Notes under the pieces: model-generated
Databases searched by the model: none
What the model saw: only the letters and a program-made list of their open reading frames with translations
What the model was told of the DNA's origin: nothing
Assembly (NCBI GenBank): GCA_963676655.2
Contig: CAXXKX010000003.1
Location: forward strand, 4,030,001 to 4,094,000
Length of the DNA stretch: 64,000 nt
Direction: 5' to 3'
Origin: G963676655 sp963676655
Lineage (GTDB): Bacteria > Verrucomicrobiota > Lentisphaeria > Victivallales > Victivallaceae
Made by a program: the position numbers and the translations under genes
Shown here: one piece after another, positions 41,463-50,165 of the stretch
Layout: the number at the start of each line of letters is the position of its first letter
Numbering within the stretch: the stretch's first letter is position 1

Positions 41463-43788
41463 GAGGACAGAACAATTGAAAATACTTGAGCAGATAAAAG
41501 AATTTGTCAAGCGGCGCAAACTGGCTCCTCCGCTCAGCTTGGAGGAACTCGAAGAGTTGGCCTCCGAATTTGACGTCCAGGAGGAGCAGCGCAAATGGTT
41601 GATGATAATGTTGAATAACGCGGTCTGGCGCGATACCGTGGCGGCGGTGCCGTTTCACCGGCGGATTTTCCTGTTGCCGCAGTGTTTGCGCAATGCCGCG
41701 GACTGCAAAGCTGAGATTGACGAGTTCGGGTTGCTCTGTGAAGAATGCGGCGGCTGTGTTATTGGTCCGTTGCAGCAGGAAGCTGAAAACCTGGGGATGA
41801 TGTCGCTGGTGGCCGAAGGATCGACGGTTGTGGCCGGAATTATTGAAAACGGTGGGGCCGACGCGGTTATCGGGGTCAGCTGCCTGAATGCGTTGGAAAA
41901 AGCTTTTCCCTACATGGTAAATCACGCGGTGCCGGGTATGGCGGTGCCGTTGCTGTCTGATGGTTGTATAAATACGCAGGTTGATGTTGAAATGGTGCGT
42001 GAAATGCTGTATCTGCGTTCCGAAAAAACAGTGCAGCCGATTAATTTGAATGATTTGAGCGATACGGTGAAACATTGGTTCAGTCAGCCTGAGCTGGATA
42101 ATTTACTGGGACCGGCTCAAGGTTCGGCCGAGGAACTGGGCCGGGAATGGCTTTCCGGTCCCGGAAAAAGGTTCAGGCCGTATTTGACAGCCGCTGTTTA
42201 CCGCTGCCTGACCGGGGAAAAAGATTTTCCCCCGGAGTTGCGCAAAGCGGCTATCGCGGTGGAATGTTTTCATAAAGCGTCATTGATCCATGACGATATC
42301 GAGGATGATGACGCCACTAGATACGGCAGCGAAACGCTTCATCATCGCGAGGGCGTCCCGGTTGCTTTGAATGTGGGAGATCATTTGATCGGCGAAGGAT
42401 ACCGCTTGATCGGTGAATGCGGCGTCAATCCGGCTTTGATGCTGAAAATCGCGGCGGTCGGACATCTGGCGTTATGCCGGGGGCAGGGCGAGGAACTTGA
42501 ATGGATGCGTAATCGATCTGTCCTTACTATTGACCGGGTCGTCAATATTTTCAAGGGCAAGACAGCTCCGGCGTTTGAAGTGGCTTTGGCTTTCGGGGCC
42601 TTGTGTGCCGGTGGCGATGAAAAGTTGTGTGACTTGCTTAGTGAATTCAGTACCGCAATGGGAATTGCCTATCAAATTCATGATGATATTGAAGACTTTG
42701 TCGATGGCAGTGACGTTGCGGCCGGGCGACTCTCGGTCGTTGTCGCGGCCGGCGGCGATGTCGCCAAAGCTGAACAGTTGTACGAATTTTACCGCGGTCA
42801 GGCTATCCGTTCCCTGCGTAATCTGAAAAATTCCGAACTGAAACGCCTGCTTTTCCGGATAACCGGTCGCATCCTGAAACCTGGCAGCACGGACATCCCC
42901 CACCCTGGGAGCGCGGACGTTTCGTCCGGTCCGTCCGACGGACAGCGAAGTAACGCTTCAAACTCCGCGTTCCACGCTCCGGAAGCGGAGCCCCCTGGGA
43001 GCGCGGACGTCTCGTCCGCATTGGAGGTCGTCCCGCCCGATCTTGAAACTCCAGACATTTCTCTACCTGGGAGCGCGGACGTCTCGTCCGCATTGGAGGT
43101 CGTCCCGCCCGATCTTGAATCCCGGAAGTCATGGCACACCCGTGGATATTTACCCCATTTTGATGAACCTCCATATCTTCAGTTTATTACGTTTCGTCTT
43201 CACGATGCGGTGCCGTCTGATGTTATTGACGAATGGAAGATAAAACTTGGATATACGGATAAAACAAATGCAAAATCTTCTGAATCTGTCACGTTGCGAA
43301 AACGTATTGAAGAATTTATTGACGCGGGAGCGGGGGAGTGTTTTCTTTCAGTTCCTGAGGTCGCTTCAATGGTTCAAAATGCTTTGCAGCATAATGACGG
43401 GATCAAATATCATTTATTTGCCTGGTGCATTATGCCTAACCATGTTCATGTATTGATGCAGCCTGTTGCGGGAATTTCGGTATCGGAGATTGTCAAGGGC
43501 TGGAAATCGTTTACCGGGCATGAAGCTAATAAAATCCTTAATCGTGAAGGTAATTTTTGGATGGCGGACTATTTTGACCGATATATCAGGGATGAAAAAC
43601 ATTATCAGAATGTGCTTGAATATGTTCATCTGAATCCGGTGAATGCGGGTTTGGTTAAATCTGCGGAGAAGTGGAAGTGGTCTTCTGTAGATAATTACAT
43701 TGAGAATAATGCGGACGAGACGTCCGCGCTCCCAGGGAAAATGCCCAATGCGGACGAGACGTCCGCGCTCCCAGGGAAAAAGGACTGA
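41455..43788 (+). CDS. DUF116-polyprenyl synthase fusion, with an in-frame REP-associated transposase at its end
   Basis: The ORF has 777 codons from ATG 41455 (upstream codons only repeat the neighbour's region in another frame). Residues 75-185 match DUF116, with LLPQCLRNAADC and LLCEECGGCVIGP as a Cys-rich metal site. Residues 225-474 are a trans-isoprenyl diphosphate synthase: SGPGKRFRPYL, first Asp-rich motif LIHDDIEDDD (near 278-286), GKTAPAFEVAL and second motif YQIHDDIEDF. The synthase ends naturally at about GRILKP. Residues 475-553 translate REP palindromes (PGSADVSSALEVV twice). Residues 556-752 are a Y1/REP-associated transposase (MPNHVHVL, YVHLNPVNAGLV). The tail (NADETSALPGK twice) is REP again. 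The synthase should make an all-trans prenyl diphosphate; chain length cannot be read. Confidence 0.88.
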   Translation: MDKRTEQLKILEQIKEFVKRRKLAPPLSLEELEELASEFDVQEEQRKWLMIMLNNAVWRDTVAAVPFHRRIFLLPQCLRNAADCKAEIDEFGLLCEECGGCVIGPLQQEAENLGMMSLVAEGSTVVAGIIENGGADAVIGVSCLNALEKAFPYMVNHAVPGMAVPLLSDGCINTQVDVEMVREMLYLRSEKTVQPINLNDLSDTVKHWFSQPELDNLLGPAQGSAEELGREWLSGPGKRFRPYLTAAVYRCLTGEKDFPPELRKAAIAVECFHKASLIHDDIEDDDATRYGSETLHHREGVPVALNVGDHLIGEGYRLIGECGVNPALMLKIAAVGHLALCRGQGEELEWMRNRSVLTIDRVVNIFKGKTAPAFEVALAFGALCAGGDEKLCDLLSEFSTAMGIAYQIHDDIEDFVDGSDVAAGRLSVVVAAGGDVAKAEQLYEFYRGQAIRSLRNLKNSELKRLLFRITGRILKPGSTDIPHPGSADVSSGPSDGQRSNASNSAFHAPEAEPPGSADVSSALEVVPPDLETPDISLPGSADVSSALEVVPPDLESRKSWHTRGYLPHFDEPPYLQFITFRLHDAVPSDVIDEWKIKLGYTDKTNAKSSESVTLRKRIEEFIDAGAGECFLSVPEVASMVQNALQHNDGIKYHLFAWCIMPNHVHVLMQPVAGISVSEIVKGWKSFTGHEANKILNREGNFWMADYFDRYIRDEKHYQNVLEYVHLNPVNAGLVKSAEKWKWSSVDNYIENNADETSALPGKMPNADETSALPGKKD
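42994..43119. repeat. 54-bp identical direct repeat carrying the REP palindrome
   Basis: 42994-43047 and 43066-43119 are identical over 54 bases (72-bp period). Each begins CCTGGGAGCGCGGACGTCTC, whose GCGGACG-TCT-CGTCCGC core is a hairpin, and ends GATCTTGAA just before the transposase body. The exact identity points to recent duplication. Confidence 0.9.
43710..43775. repeat. Two inverted REP units after the transposase
   Basis: TGCGGACGAGACGTCCGCGC followed by TCCCAGG occurs at 43710-43736 and 43749-43775, in the opposite orientation to the units before the transposase. The AAGGA that serves the next gene (ATG 43792) comes directly after the last unit. Confidence 0.9.
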
Positions 43789-43791
43789 TTG

Positions 43792-44715
43792 ATGTTTTCT
43801 CAGGTGAAACCACATTCTATCGAACTTTTTGATGTTTTACGGTGTTCCACTGATTTATTGAATAATGAGGCTTGTGAACGGATCGCGTCTTTTATTGCCG
43901 GTCAGTTTACGCCGGAAGGCGGTTTCTGCAACCGGGCAGGCAAAGTCGACCAGTATTATACGATGTTTGGTCTGGGGTGCGCCGCCGCGCTGCATGTGCC
44001 GCTGCCATTGAAAAAGGTCAGGGGGTATCTCCGAACTTTTGAGCTGGACGCTCTTGATTTGGTACATCTGGTGTGCTGGGCCAAATCGATGTTGATCATA
44101 AAAATGCTCAAGTATCGGCATTTTTATCCGGTCTTTCATTTTATCTACAGTTCGCCGCTGCGTCCGCAACTGAAAACGACGCCGGAGCGTTTCAGGTGCT
44201 CCGACGGCGGTTTTGCGGATGACGGAAAAAGTTACCCTTACGGAATATTCATGGGAATCAATCTCTGTCAGGACAGCGCTCTCGCATTACCTGAAATCCC
44301 TAAGCTCATTGCCGCGCTGGAATGCTGCCGGAGCAGGGAAGGGGCGTTTCATAATCCGCATGGCGGAGGCAAGGGGATGCTGCTGTCTACCTCCGCCGCG
44401 ATTCTGGCGCTGCGTCAGTTGACCGGAAAGGTTGATGAGCAAGCTGTTGCGTGGATGTCCGGCCAGCAGGGTGAAACCGGCGGTTTTCACGCTTCGCCGG
44501 ATACCCCGATGCCGGATCTGTTATCGACCGCGGTCGCGTTGTTCACGCTGAAAATATGCGGAGTGCCGCTTGATGACATGGCCGGTCCGGCCAGGGATTT
44601 TATTCTTGACCATTGGCATGAGAACGGCGGCTTTACCGGGACATTGGTGGATGACTGCGCGGATTGCGAATATACTTTTTATGCCTTGATGGCGCTGGGG
44701 GCGCTGGCAAAATGA
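43792..44715 (+). CDS. Prenyltransferase/terpene-cyclase-fold protein (alpha-alpha barrel)
   Basis: The protein has 307 residues from ATG 43792; a TTG one codon earlier is also open. It has repeats of the prenyltransferase/squalene-cyclase barrel: FIAGQFTPEGGFCNRAGKVD, FRCSDGGFADDGKSY, REGAFHNPHGGG, MSGQQGETGGFHASPDTPMP, and DHWHENGGFTG ending DDCADCEYTFYALMALGAL. The G-G-F/W turn repeats are the QW-like family mark. It is half the size of squalene-hopene cyclase and lacks the DxDD motif, so it may be a prenyltransferase-like partner subunit or one half of a two-protein cyclase with the next gene. Its stop overlaps the next start (ATGA). Confidence 0.82.
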   Translation: MFSQVKPHSIELFDVLRCSTDLLNNEACERIASFIAGQFTPEGGFCNRAGKVDQYYTMFGLGCAAALHVPLPLKKVRGYLRTFELDALDLVHLVCWAKSMLIIKMLKYRHFYPVFHFIYSSPLRPQLKTTPERFRCSDGGFADDGKSYPYGIFMGINLCQDSALALPEIPKLIAALECCRSREGAFHNPHGGGKGMLLSTSAAILALRQLTGKVDEQAVAWMSGQQGETGGFHASPDTPMPDLLSTAVALFTLKICGVPLDDMAGPARDFILDHWHENGGFTGTLVDDCADCEYTFYALMALGALAK

Positions 44716-46433
44716 TTGATAAAGCGCTCAAAACTGTGTGCGAACGATTAAAAAACGAGATTACGCCGGACGGCTCCTGGCGGGGACATTTGTCTTCCAG
44801 TGCGGTTTCAACCGCGGTCGCGGCGTTTGCTTTATCGCGAATATCCGCCGAAGAACAACCGGAAGTTACGGCGGCATGCCGCTGGCTGGCGGCAAATATC
44901 AATGCTGACGGCGGTTGGGGCGATACCCCGACAAGTCCGTCAAATATGACCGCCACTTTACTGGCAAAAGCCGCGCTTTCATCCCGACCGGGGCTGGCTG
45001 AAGCGCAAAAAGCGCAGACTGATTCCGATTCCTGGTTGGTACAATACATCGGAGGAACCTCTCCGGAGCAGATTATCGACGGAGTTCTTAACGCCTACGG
45101 TCATGACCGGACGTTTTCCGCTCCGATCCTGACAATGTGCGCGATAGCCGGAATGCTCGGGACCGAACCGGATTGCTGGCGCAAGGTTCCGCGTCTGCCG
45201 TTTGAAGCTGCGGTACTGCCGCGTGCGTTGTTCAGTTCGCTTAATCTGCCGGTGGTCAGTTACGCGATTCCGGCCCTGATAGCGGTTGGTCTGGTGCATT
45301 ACCGCAAGACTGGAGGTAATAACTTTTTTCATGCAAAAATGATAATCCCGCCAGCGCTTCGGCGGTTGCTGCGGATGACCCCGGCCAGCGGCGGGTTCCT
45401 CGAAGCCGCGCCGTTGACCGGTTTTGTCGCAATGTGCCTGAGCGAGGCAGGATTGCGTGAACATGAGGTAACACTGAAAGCGCGAGACTTTCTGCTGGCG
45501 ACGATCCGGCAGGACGGTTCCTGGCCGATTGATACTGATCTGTCAAGCTGGCTGACCACGCTGGCATCAAGCGCGCTGGTTGAAGCCGGGGCGCTGTCGG
45601 AAGCGGAATGTGATGAACTGGCGCGAATTATCAGGGAACGGCAGATTAAATACATTCACCCGTTTACCGGGGCAGAACCGGGCGGCTGGGGCTGGACCGA
45701 TCTGTCCGGCAGTGTGCCGGACGCGGATGATACTTCGGCCGCTTTGATCGCGTTGGCGAAGCTCCAGCCGGGTAAAGTGACTTGCGAAGTGGAAAACGGC
45801 TTGAAATGGCTGATGAAATTGGCCAATCGCAATGGCGGTGTACCCACGTTTTGCCGGGGATGGGGCTTTCTGCCGTTTGACCGCAGTTGTCCGGATATTT
45901 CAGCCCATGCGTTCAAGGCTTTTGCCTTGTGGCGGGAACATGTTGACGCCGGTTTGGCGGTTCAGCTTGATAAGGCGATGGATAAAATCATCAAATATCT
46001 TCGTCATGCCCGTGATGATGACGGGGTATGGAGTCCGCTTTGGTTTGGCGACCAGCATGCTCCGGAACATAAAAACCGGGTTTACGGCACTTCGGTTGTG
46101 CTGGAGTGTCTGACCGGATATCCGGGAATTGAGGATTTAACCGCACCGGCGTTGGAATGGTTGGCCGCCGCCAGGGGCGCTGACGGTTGGGGCGGGGAAC
46201 CCGGCTGCCCGGCAAGCATTGAAACCTCCGCAAAAGCTGTCGGCGCGTTGAATCAGTATGATCAGACGCGTGAACTTGCGATAGATGCAGCCAACGCACT
46301 CGCGTCGAAACTCCTGGCCTGCGATGGTTTACCACAGTCCAGTCCGATCGGGCTTTATTTCGCTTCATTATGGTACGATGAAAAACTTTACCCGCTGATT
46401 TTCAGTATTTCCACTCTGGCAAGGACAAAATAA
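44712..46433 (+). CDS. Class II terpene cyclase (squalene-hopene-cyclase-like)
   Basis: The protein has 573 residues from ATG 44712, used because of the four-base overlap; an in-frame start at 44664 lies inside the neighbour. It has QW-like repeats (NADGGWGD, RQDGSWPIDTDLSSWLTTL, GGWGWTDLSGS, DDDGVWSPLWFG, GADGWGG) and the protonating motif D337-A-D-D-T of class II cyclases, in the context GSVPDADDTSAALIAL, as in squalene-hopene cyclase. It is shorter than squalene-hopene cyclases (about 630 or more residues) and divergent. The substrate could be squalene, a linear polyprenyl or its diphosphate. No squalene synthase is in the window. It is the last gene of the operon. Confidence 0.86.
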   Translation: MIDKALKTVCERLKNEITPDGSWRGHLSSSAVSTAVAAFALSRISAEEQPEVTAACRWLAANINADGGWGDTPTSPSNMTATLLAKAALSSRPGLAEAQKAQTDSDSWLVQYIGGTSPEQIIDGVLNAYGHDRTFSAPILTMCAIAGMLGTEPDCWRKVPRLPFEAAVLPRALFSSLNLPVVSYAIPALIAVGLVHYRKTGGNNFFHAKMIIPPALRRLLRMTPASGGFLEAAPLTGFVAMCLSEAGLREHEVTLKARDFLLATIRQDGSWPIDTDLSSWLTTLASSALVEAGALSEAECDELARIIRERQIKYIHPFTGAEPGGWGWTDLSGSVPDADDTSAALIALAKLQPGKVTCEVENGLKWLMKLANRNGGVPTFCRGWGFLPFDRSCPDISAHAFKAFALWREHVDAGLAVQLDKAMDKIIKYLRHARDDDGVWSPLWFGDQHAPEHKNRVYGTSVVLECLTGYPGIEDLTAPALEWLAAARGADGWGGEPGCPASIETSAKAVGALNQYDQTRELAIDAANALASKLLACDGLPQSSPIGLYFASLWYDEKLYPLIFSISTLARTK

Positions 46434-46454
46434 GCTGATTAGCGGGAAATCTGC

Positions 46455-46483
46455 TTGTCAAACCCCTGTGTGTATGCTAGATT
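46455..46483 (+). promoter_or_regulatory. Sigma70-type promoter of the GH9-Memo-TPR unit, with inverted repeats
   Basis: TTGTCA (46455-46460) and TAGATT (46478-46483) are 17 bp apart. CCTGTGT (46465-46471) and ACACAGG (46513-46519) form an inverted repeat around the -10 box and transcription start, and CTATATCATATAG (46488-46500) is a perfect small palindrome just after it. Either may bind a regulator. A TAAGGAA site precedes the ATG at 46528. Confidence 0.5.
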
Positions 46484-46527
46484 TATTCTATATCATATAG
46501 ATATGCCTTTCTACACAGGATAAGGAA

Positions 46528-49500
46528 ATGAAAAGACTGGACAATTTATGTATTTGCGGATTGTTGTCGGCGCTTGCTTTACTGCCGGGGTGTGGGGACG
46601 ACGACGAAAAATCAAAATCCGTTTCAAAGGAAAAAGTCGCGGCATTCGAGCGTAAACTGGCCGAAATAAAACGCAAGAACAACGGCAGGATTCCGTTGGA
46701 CGTTGTCTTGAAACGCAAGGTCAGCAAGGAAGAGATCGCCCAGGTCGAGAAAAAAAATCAGAATGAGCCGAAACTAGTTTCTAAGAAAAATACTGAAACC
46801 AAAGTTAAAAAGAAACCTGCTGTTCCGGTCAAGCAATCGTTGCGGAAAGAGATAAAATCTGATGCGGCAGCTGTTGTTTCGGATTTTGACGCCGGAATGA
46901 AGACAGTTGCCAAGGCCTTGAAATTCAATCCTCCGACCGGTCTAGTCGCGTGGTATAAACTGGACGGTGATTTCAAAGATTCATCCGGTAACGGCCTGCA
47001 TCTTAACCCGTTGTCGCCGGGACAACGCTTTTCCAAAGCTCCGGCAGTGCGAGCCGGAGATAACAAATGTTTCGGGCCGGTTGGAAATGACTCAAAAAAA
47101 TACGGAGCAGCAGGACCCGGATTGCCGCTGAACAATAAAACCGGCTTTACTATTTGCGGATTTGTCGCCAAGCCGTTGGCGAACAATTATCAGGCCAATC
47201 TTTTCGGCTGCGGTTCCGCTGATTACGGCAAGGCCGCTGCTTTGTTATACGCTCCTTACGGAGTGTTATGCTCAAAGGTTGGGGTCAGGATTAAACCGAA
47301 GATGTATAAAAGGATGGCGGACGGCCTGTGGCATCACCACGCCTTAGTGGTTCCGCCCTCCGGCAGCGGAAAGAATAATTATACAGTTTATGTCGATGGT
47401 AAAAAGGCATATGAAGCGCCAATGCAGTATGCTGATGATTATGGTAATTTCATCCTTGGGGCAATTTCCGGGCCGCAGAAAGAAGGAGTCCGGTTGGATG
47501 AGGTAAAGATATATAACACGCCATTGACCCCGGCGCAAATAGAAGCAGCATCAAAGATGACCGGCCCTAAAGAACAAGTAGCCGGCGGTAATGATAAACA
47601 ACGGATCAAACCGGATAATTATGATTTCCCGATCAAGGGAAAACTGGAAGTCAGGTTCTTTTCCCCGAAAATATTGTGCGTTGTCGGCAACTACAACGAT
47701 TTTGTCAGGGACCGCTTCAAGATTGAGTGCGGCGACTTTTTACGTCAATTTGATACCGGGCAGAGGTTTATCAAAAAATGGTCCTATGATTTTTACTACC
47801 GTTATTGCGCGCTGGATGTGATTGGTGACTATCGTCCGAGAATTCAGAAAAATTTCCAGAAACCGGATTATTTTACTTTTACCGAAGCGGCAACCGGCCG
47901 GAAATTGCTGGTCAAGCGGACCGGATACTGGCTCAATGCGGTCGGACAAATGCGGGTACCGGTAATCGCCACCGGCAAATTGAAAATGATTGAAGCGGCG
48001 GCAGTGGCCCATTTTGCTTATATCGAGCTGGGCAACCCGTTGCAGCAGGGACAGAAATACGTTTTGACCACGCCGAATAAAGAGAATGTCGAATTTATCT
48101 GGGATGATCGCAAGTCGCGATCCCAGGCTTTGAAAGTAAATCAGGTCGGTTATCAGCCGGAGGCCGGGCGCAAATACGCTTATTTAGGCGGCTGGCTGGC
48201 AACCATGGGCCGGTTTGAGCCGAAAGACATTACTCTGAAAAAATTCCAGATCATTGACGAGAAGACCGGTAAAAGCGTGTTCAGCGGGCCAATCAAGTTC
48301 CGTTCCGGCGAACAGTTCAATAGTGCGGATAAGGTGTTGATGCCGCTTTACGGGGAAACCGTTTGGGATATGGATTTTTCAACGTTTAAGACTCCGGGTA
48401 AATACCATCTTTATATTCCGGGGATCGGTATTTCATATTCGTTCGAGTTGTCAAAAGACGTGATCGGGAGGTCGTTCTATACCCATATCAGAGGACTTTA
48501 TCACCAGCGTTCCGGGATCGCGAAGAAACCGCCGTTCACCAACTGGATAATGGGTGCGGATCACAAGGAATCGTGGAAAGGACGTTTTATCGCGAACGAA
48601 TCGTTTTACTATAAAAAAGAAAAACCGCCTTACGGTTTCCGGGGCCCGGACGGTAAACCGGTCTCGCTGAAGCACTTTACAATGATCCGGGAAACCGCGA
48701 CTAATGAAAAATTGCCGAACGTCTGGGGCGGCTGGTGGGATGCCGGAGATTTCGACCGGCGGGAACAGCATTTCCGGATTGTCGAGGACCTGCTCAGTGC
48801 CTACCTGATGTTTCCGCGTAAATTCGGCGACGGTCAACTGAATATCCCGGAGTCCGGCAACGGTATTCCGGATATCATCGACGAGGTACTCTGGTGCATG
48901 GAAATGTGGCGTCGCGCCCAGAGTAAAGACGGCGGCATCGGCTGCTGGATCGAGGCCGACAGTCATCCGACCGAATGGAACCCGGCAAAGGATACCCAGC
49001 GTTATTATCTGGCCGCGCCGACGGTTGACAGTTCGCTGCGTTACAGTATTCATGCCGGATTAACGGCTATCGCGCTGCGCAAATGCGGTCAGAAAAAGCT
49101 GGCTGACAAATATCAGAAATCAGCGGAAAAGGCATTCTCATTCGCAACTACCGCGTCAAATGCGTACTATATCAGATGGATGCACTACAATAGACAGAAG
49201 CGTCGCAAAGAAAACTGGTCCTATCGGGAAAATCCCGAATTGCCGAAAGATCTGCTTTTCCGGGCCGCACTGCATCTGTTTATTTTAAGCGGCAATCAGG
49301 ATTATTTCAGTTACTTGAGGCGTGACGCTTTCGGATATACTTTGATGCGGACGCAGTACCCGGACACTCCTTACACCCTGACCGCCCTGGCGGTGGCAAA
49401 GGACTTGCTGCCCGAATATCAGCAGATGTTAAGAGACCGGATTCTCAGCAAAGCGGAGGAATGGATGTATTATCAGCGGCAGGCGGCTTACCGTAACTTC

Positions 49501-50145
49501 TGGTATCCGCCGGATCATAAATTCTTCCGGCACATGTCATGGGGTAATGTCATTCCCTTTACGAAGGGCCGTTATCTGATCATGGCGCTGTATTTGACCG
49601 GAGACAGAAAGTATCGTGACGCGGCACTGCTGCTCAACGACTGGATGCTTGGAGCCAATCCGATGGGGCGTTCACTCACCACCGGACTGGGGCAGAACTG
49701 TCCGATCAGAGTATTGTCACTGGCTTCTTATTCCGATGGTATTCTGGAGCCGTTACCGGGCATTACTCTGTATACTTTTACCTCGCGGGTCGCTTTCAAG
49801 GCCAAGTTGATGGTCTATGCGTTGAATTACCAGAAACGTGCCGACCACGGTTTTGCCGGTCTCAACATCTGTTTACTGCCGCAAGCTTTGACGCGTGGTA
49901 AAAACTTATCCTACAAGGCGATCGGCGCAGTCCTGGATCCGTTTTATCCGGTCTGGCGGCGATTTAACAATATCGAACAGTATGCGGTCGAGCAGAACGA
50001 ATTTACCGTCTGGGAAACGATCGGTCCGTCGGCCTCTTTTACCGGCTGTCTGCTGCCGGATAACTGGAAACCGCCGGCGGCCTGGAAAGATGTCAAACCG
50101 AAAGAAAAATTATCTGAAATGCCTGGCTATTTATTTCAGCCTTAA
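46528..50145 (+). CDS. Lipoprotein glycoside hydrolase family 9 (cellulase-type) with LamG domain
   Basis: The 1,205-residue protein has a lipoprotein signal (CGLLSALALLPGC, lipobox Cys near 22). A Lys-rich linker follows, then a LamG/concanavalin-like domain at about 135-345 (GLVAWYKLDGDFKDSSGNG, VRLDEVKIYNTPLTPAQIEA). An unknown beta domain lies at 365-530. A CelD_N immunoglobulin-like domain starts near 530 (ALKVNQVGYQPEAGRKYAY). The GH9 catalytic barrel has GGWWDAGDFDRREQ near 733 (nucleophile-activating Asp pair) and NEFTVWETIGPSASF near 1157, with the Glu that should be the acid. It should cleave beta-1,4-glucans or a related polymer at the cell surface. It has its own promoter and is followed 20 bases later by the Memo gene. 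Confidence 0.9.
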   Translation: MKRLDNLCICGLLSALALLPGCGDDDEKSKSVSKEKVAAFERKLAEIKRKNNGRIPLDVVLKRKVSKEEIAQVEKKNQNEPKLVSKKNTETKVKKKPAVPVKQSLRKEIKSDAAAVVSDFDAGMKTVAKALKFNPPTGLVAWYKLDGDFKDSSGNGLHLNPLSPGQRFSKAPAVRAGDNKCFGPVGNDSKKYGAAGPGLPLNNKTGFTICGFVAKPLANNYQANLFGCGSADYGKAAALLYAPYGVLCSKVGVRIKPKMYKRMADGLWHHHALVVPPSGSGKNNYTVYVDGKKAYEAPMQYADDYGNFILGAISGPQKEGVRLDEVKIYNTPLTPAQIEAASKMTGPKEQVAGGNDKQRIKPDNYDFPIKGKLEVRFFSPKILCVVGNYNDFVRDRFKIECGDFLRQFDTGQRFIKKWSYDFYYRYCALDVIGDYRPRIQKNFQKPDYFTFTEAATGRKLLVKRTGYWLNAVGQMRVPVIATGKLKMIEAAAVAHFAYIELGNPLQQGQKYVLTTPNKENVEFIWDDRKSRSQALKVNQVGYQPEAGRKYAYLGGWLATMGRFEPKDITLKKFQIIDEKTGKSVFSGPIKFRSGEQFNSADKVLMPLYGETVWDMDFSTFKTPGKYHLYIPGIGISYSFELSKDVIGRSFYTHIRGLYHQRSGIAKKPPFTNWIMGADHKESWKGRFIANESFYYKKEKPPYGFRGPDGKPVSLKHFTMIRETATNEKLPNVWGGWWDAGDFDRREQHFRIVEDLLSAYLMFPRKFGDGQLNIPESGNGIPDIIDEVLWCMEMWRRAQSKDGGIGCWIEADSHPTEWNPAKDTQRYYLAAPTVDSSLRYSIHAGLTAIALRKCGQKKLADKYQKSAEKAFSFATTASNAYYIRWMHYNRQKRRKENWSYRENPELPKDLLFRAALHLFILSGNQDYFSYLRRDAFGYTLMRTQYPDTPYTLTALAVAKDLLPEYQQMLRDRILSKAEEWMYYQRQAAYRNFWYPPDHKFFRHMSWGNVIPFTKGRYLIMALYLTGDRKYRDAALLLNDWMLGANPMGRSLTTGLGQNCPIRVLSLASYSDGILEPLPGITLYTFTSRVAFKAKLMVYALNYQKRADHGFAGLNICLLPQALTRGKNLSYKAIGAVLDPFYPVWRRFNNIEQYAVEQNEFTVWETIGPSASFTGCLLPDNWKPPAAWKDVKPKEKLSEMPGYLFQP

Positions 50146-50165
50146 GCAATGGGAGGCAAGTTATC

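Larger units (their letters stand above)
42880..43776 (+). mobile_element. REP-RAYT-inverted REP cassette inserted in the prenyl-synthase gene
   Basis: The cassette starts with REP-like units (a degenerate one at about 42880, one at 42904, two long copies at 42994 and 43066) and ends with two inverted units (43710-43736 and 43749-43775). Between them is a tyrosine (Y1, HUH-type) transposase of the REP-associated class, with HVH in MPNHVHVLMQP and the likely catalytic Tyr in LEYVHLNPVNAGL. A TTG at 43093 could serve as its own start. It reads in frame from the synthase. REPs in opposite orientation on either side are the usual RAYT layout. It may be domesticated or merely tolerated. Confidence 0.85.

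Noticed and set aside
42798..43174. Minus-strand ORFs rich in DETSALPG repeats
   Set aside because: They are only the other-strand reading of the REP palindromes, which stay open in several frames.
38385..46433. Standard hopanoid biosynthesis cluster
   Set aside because: No HpnC, HpnD, HpnE or clear HpnH is present, and the cyclase is shorter and divergent. Only the general cyclase chemistry can be claimed.
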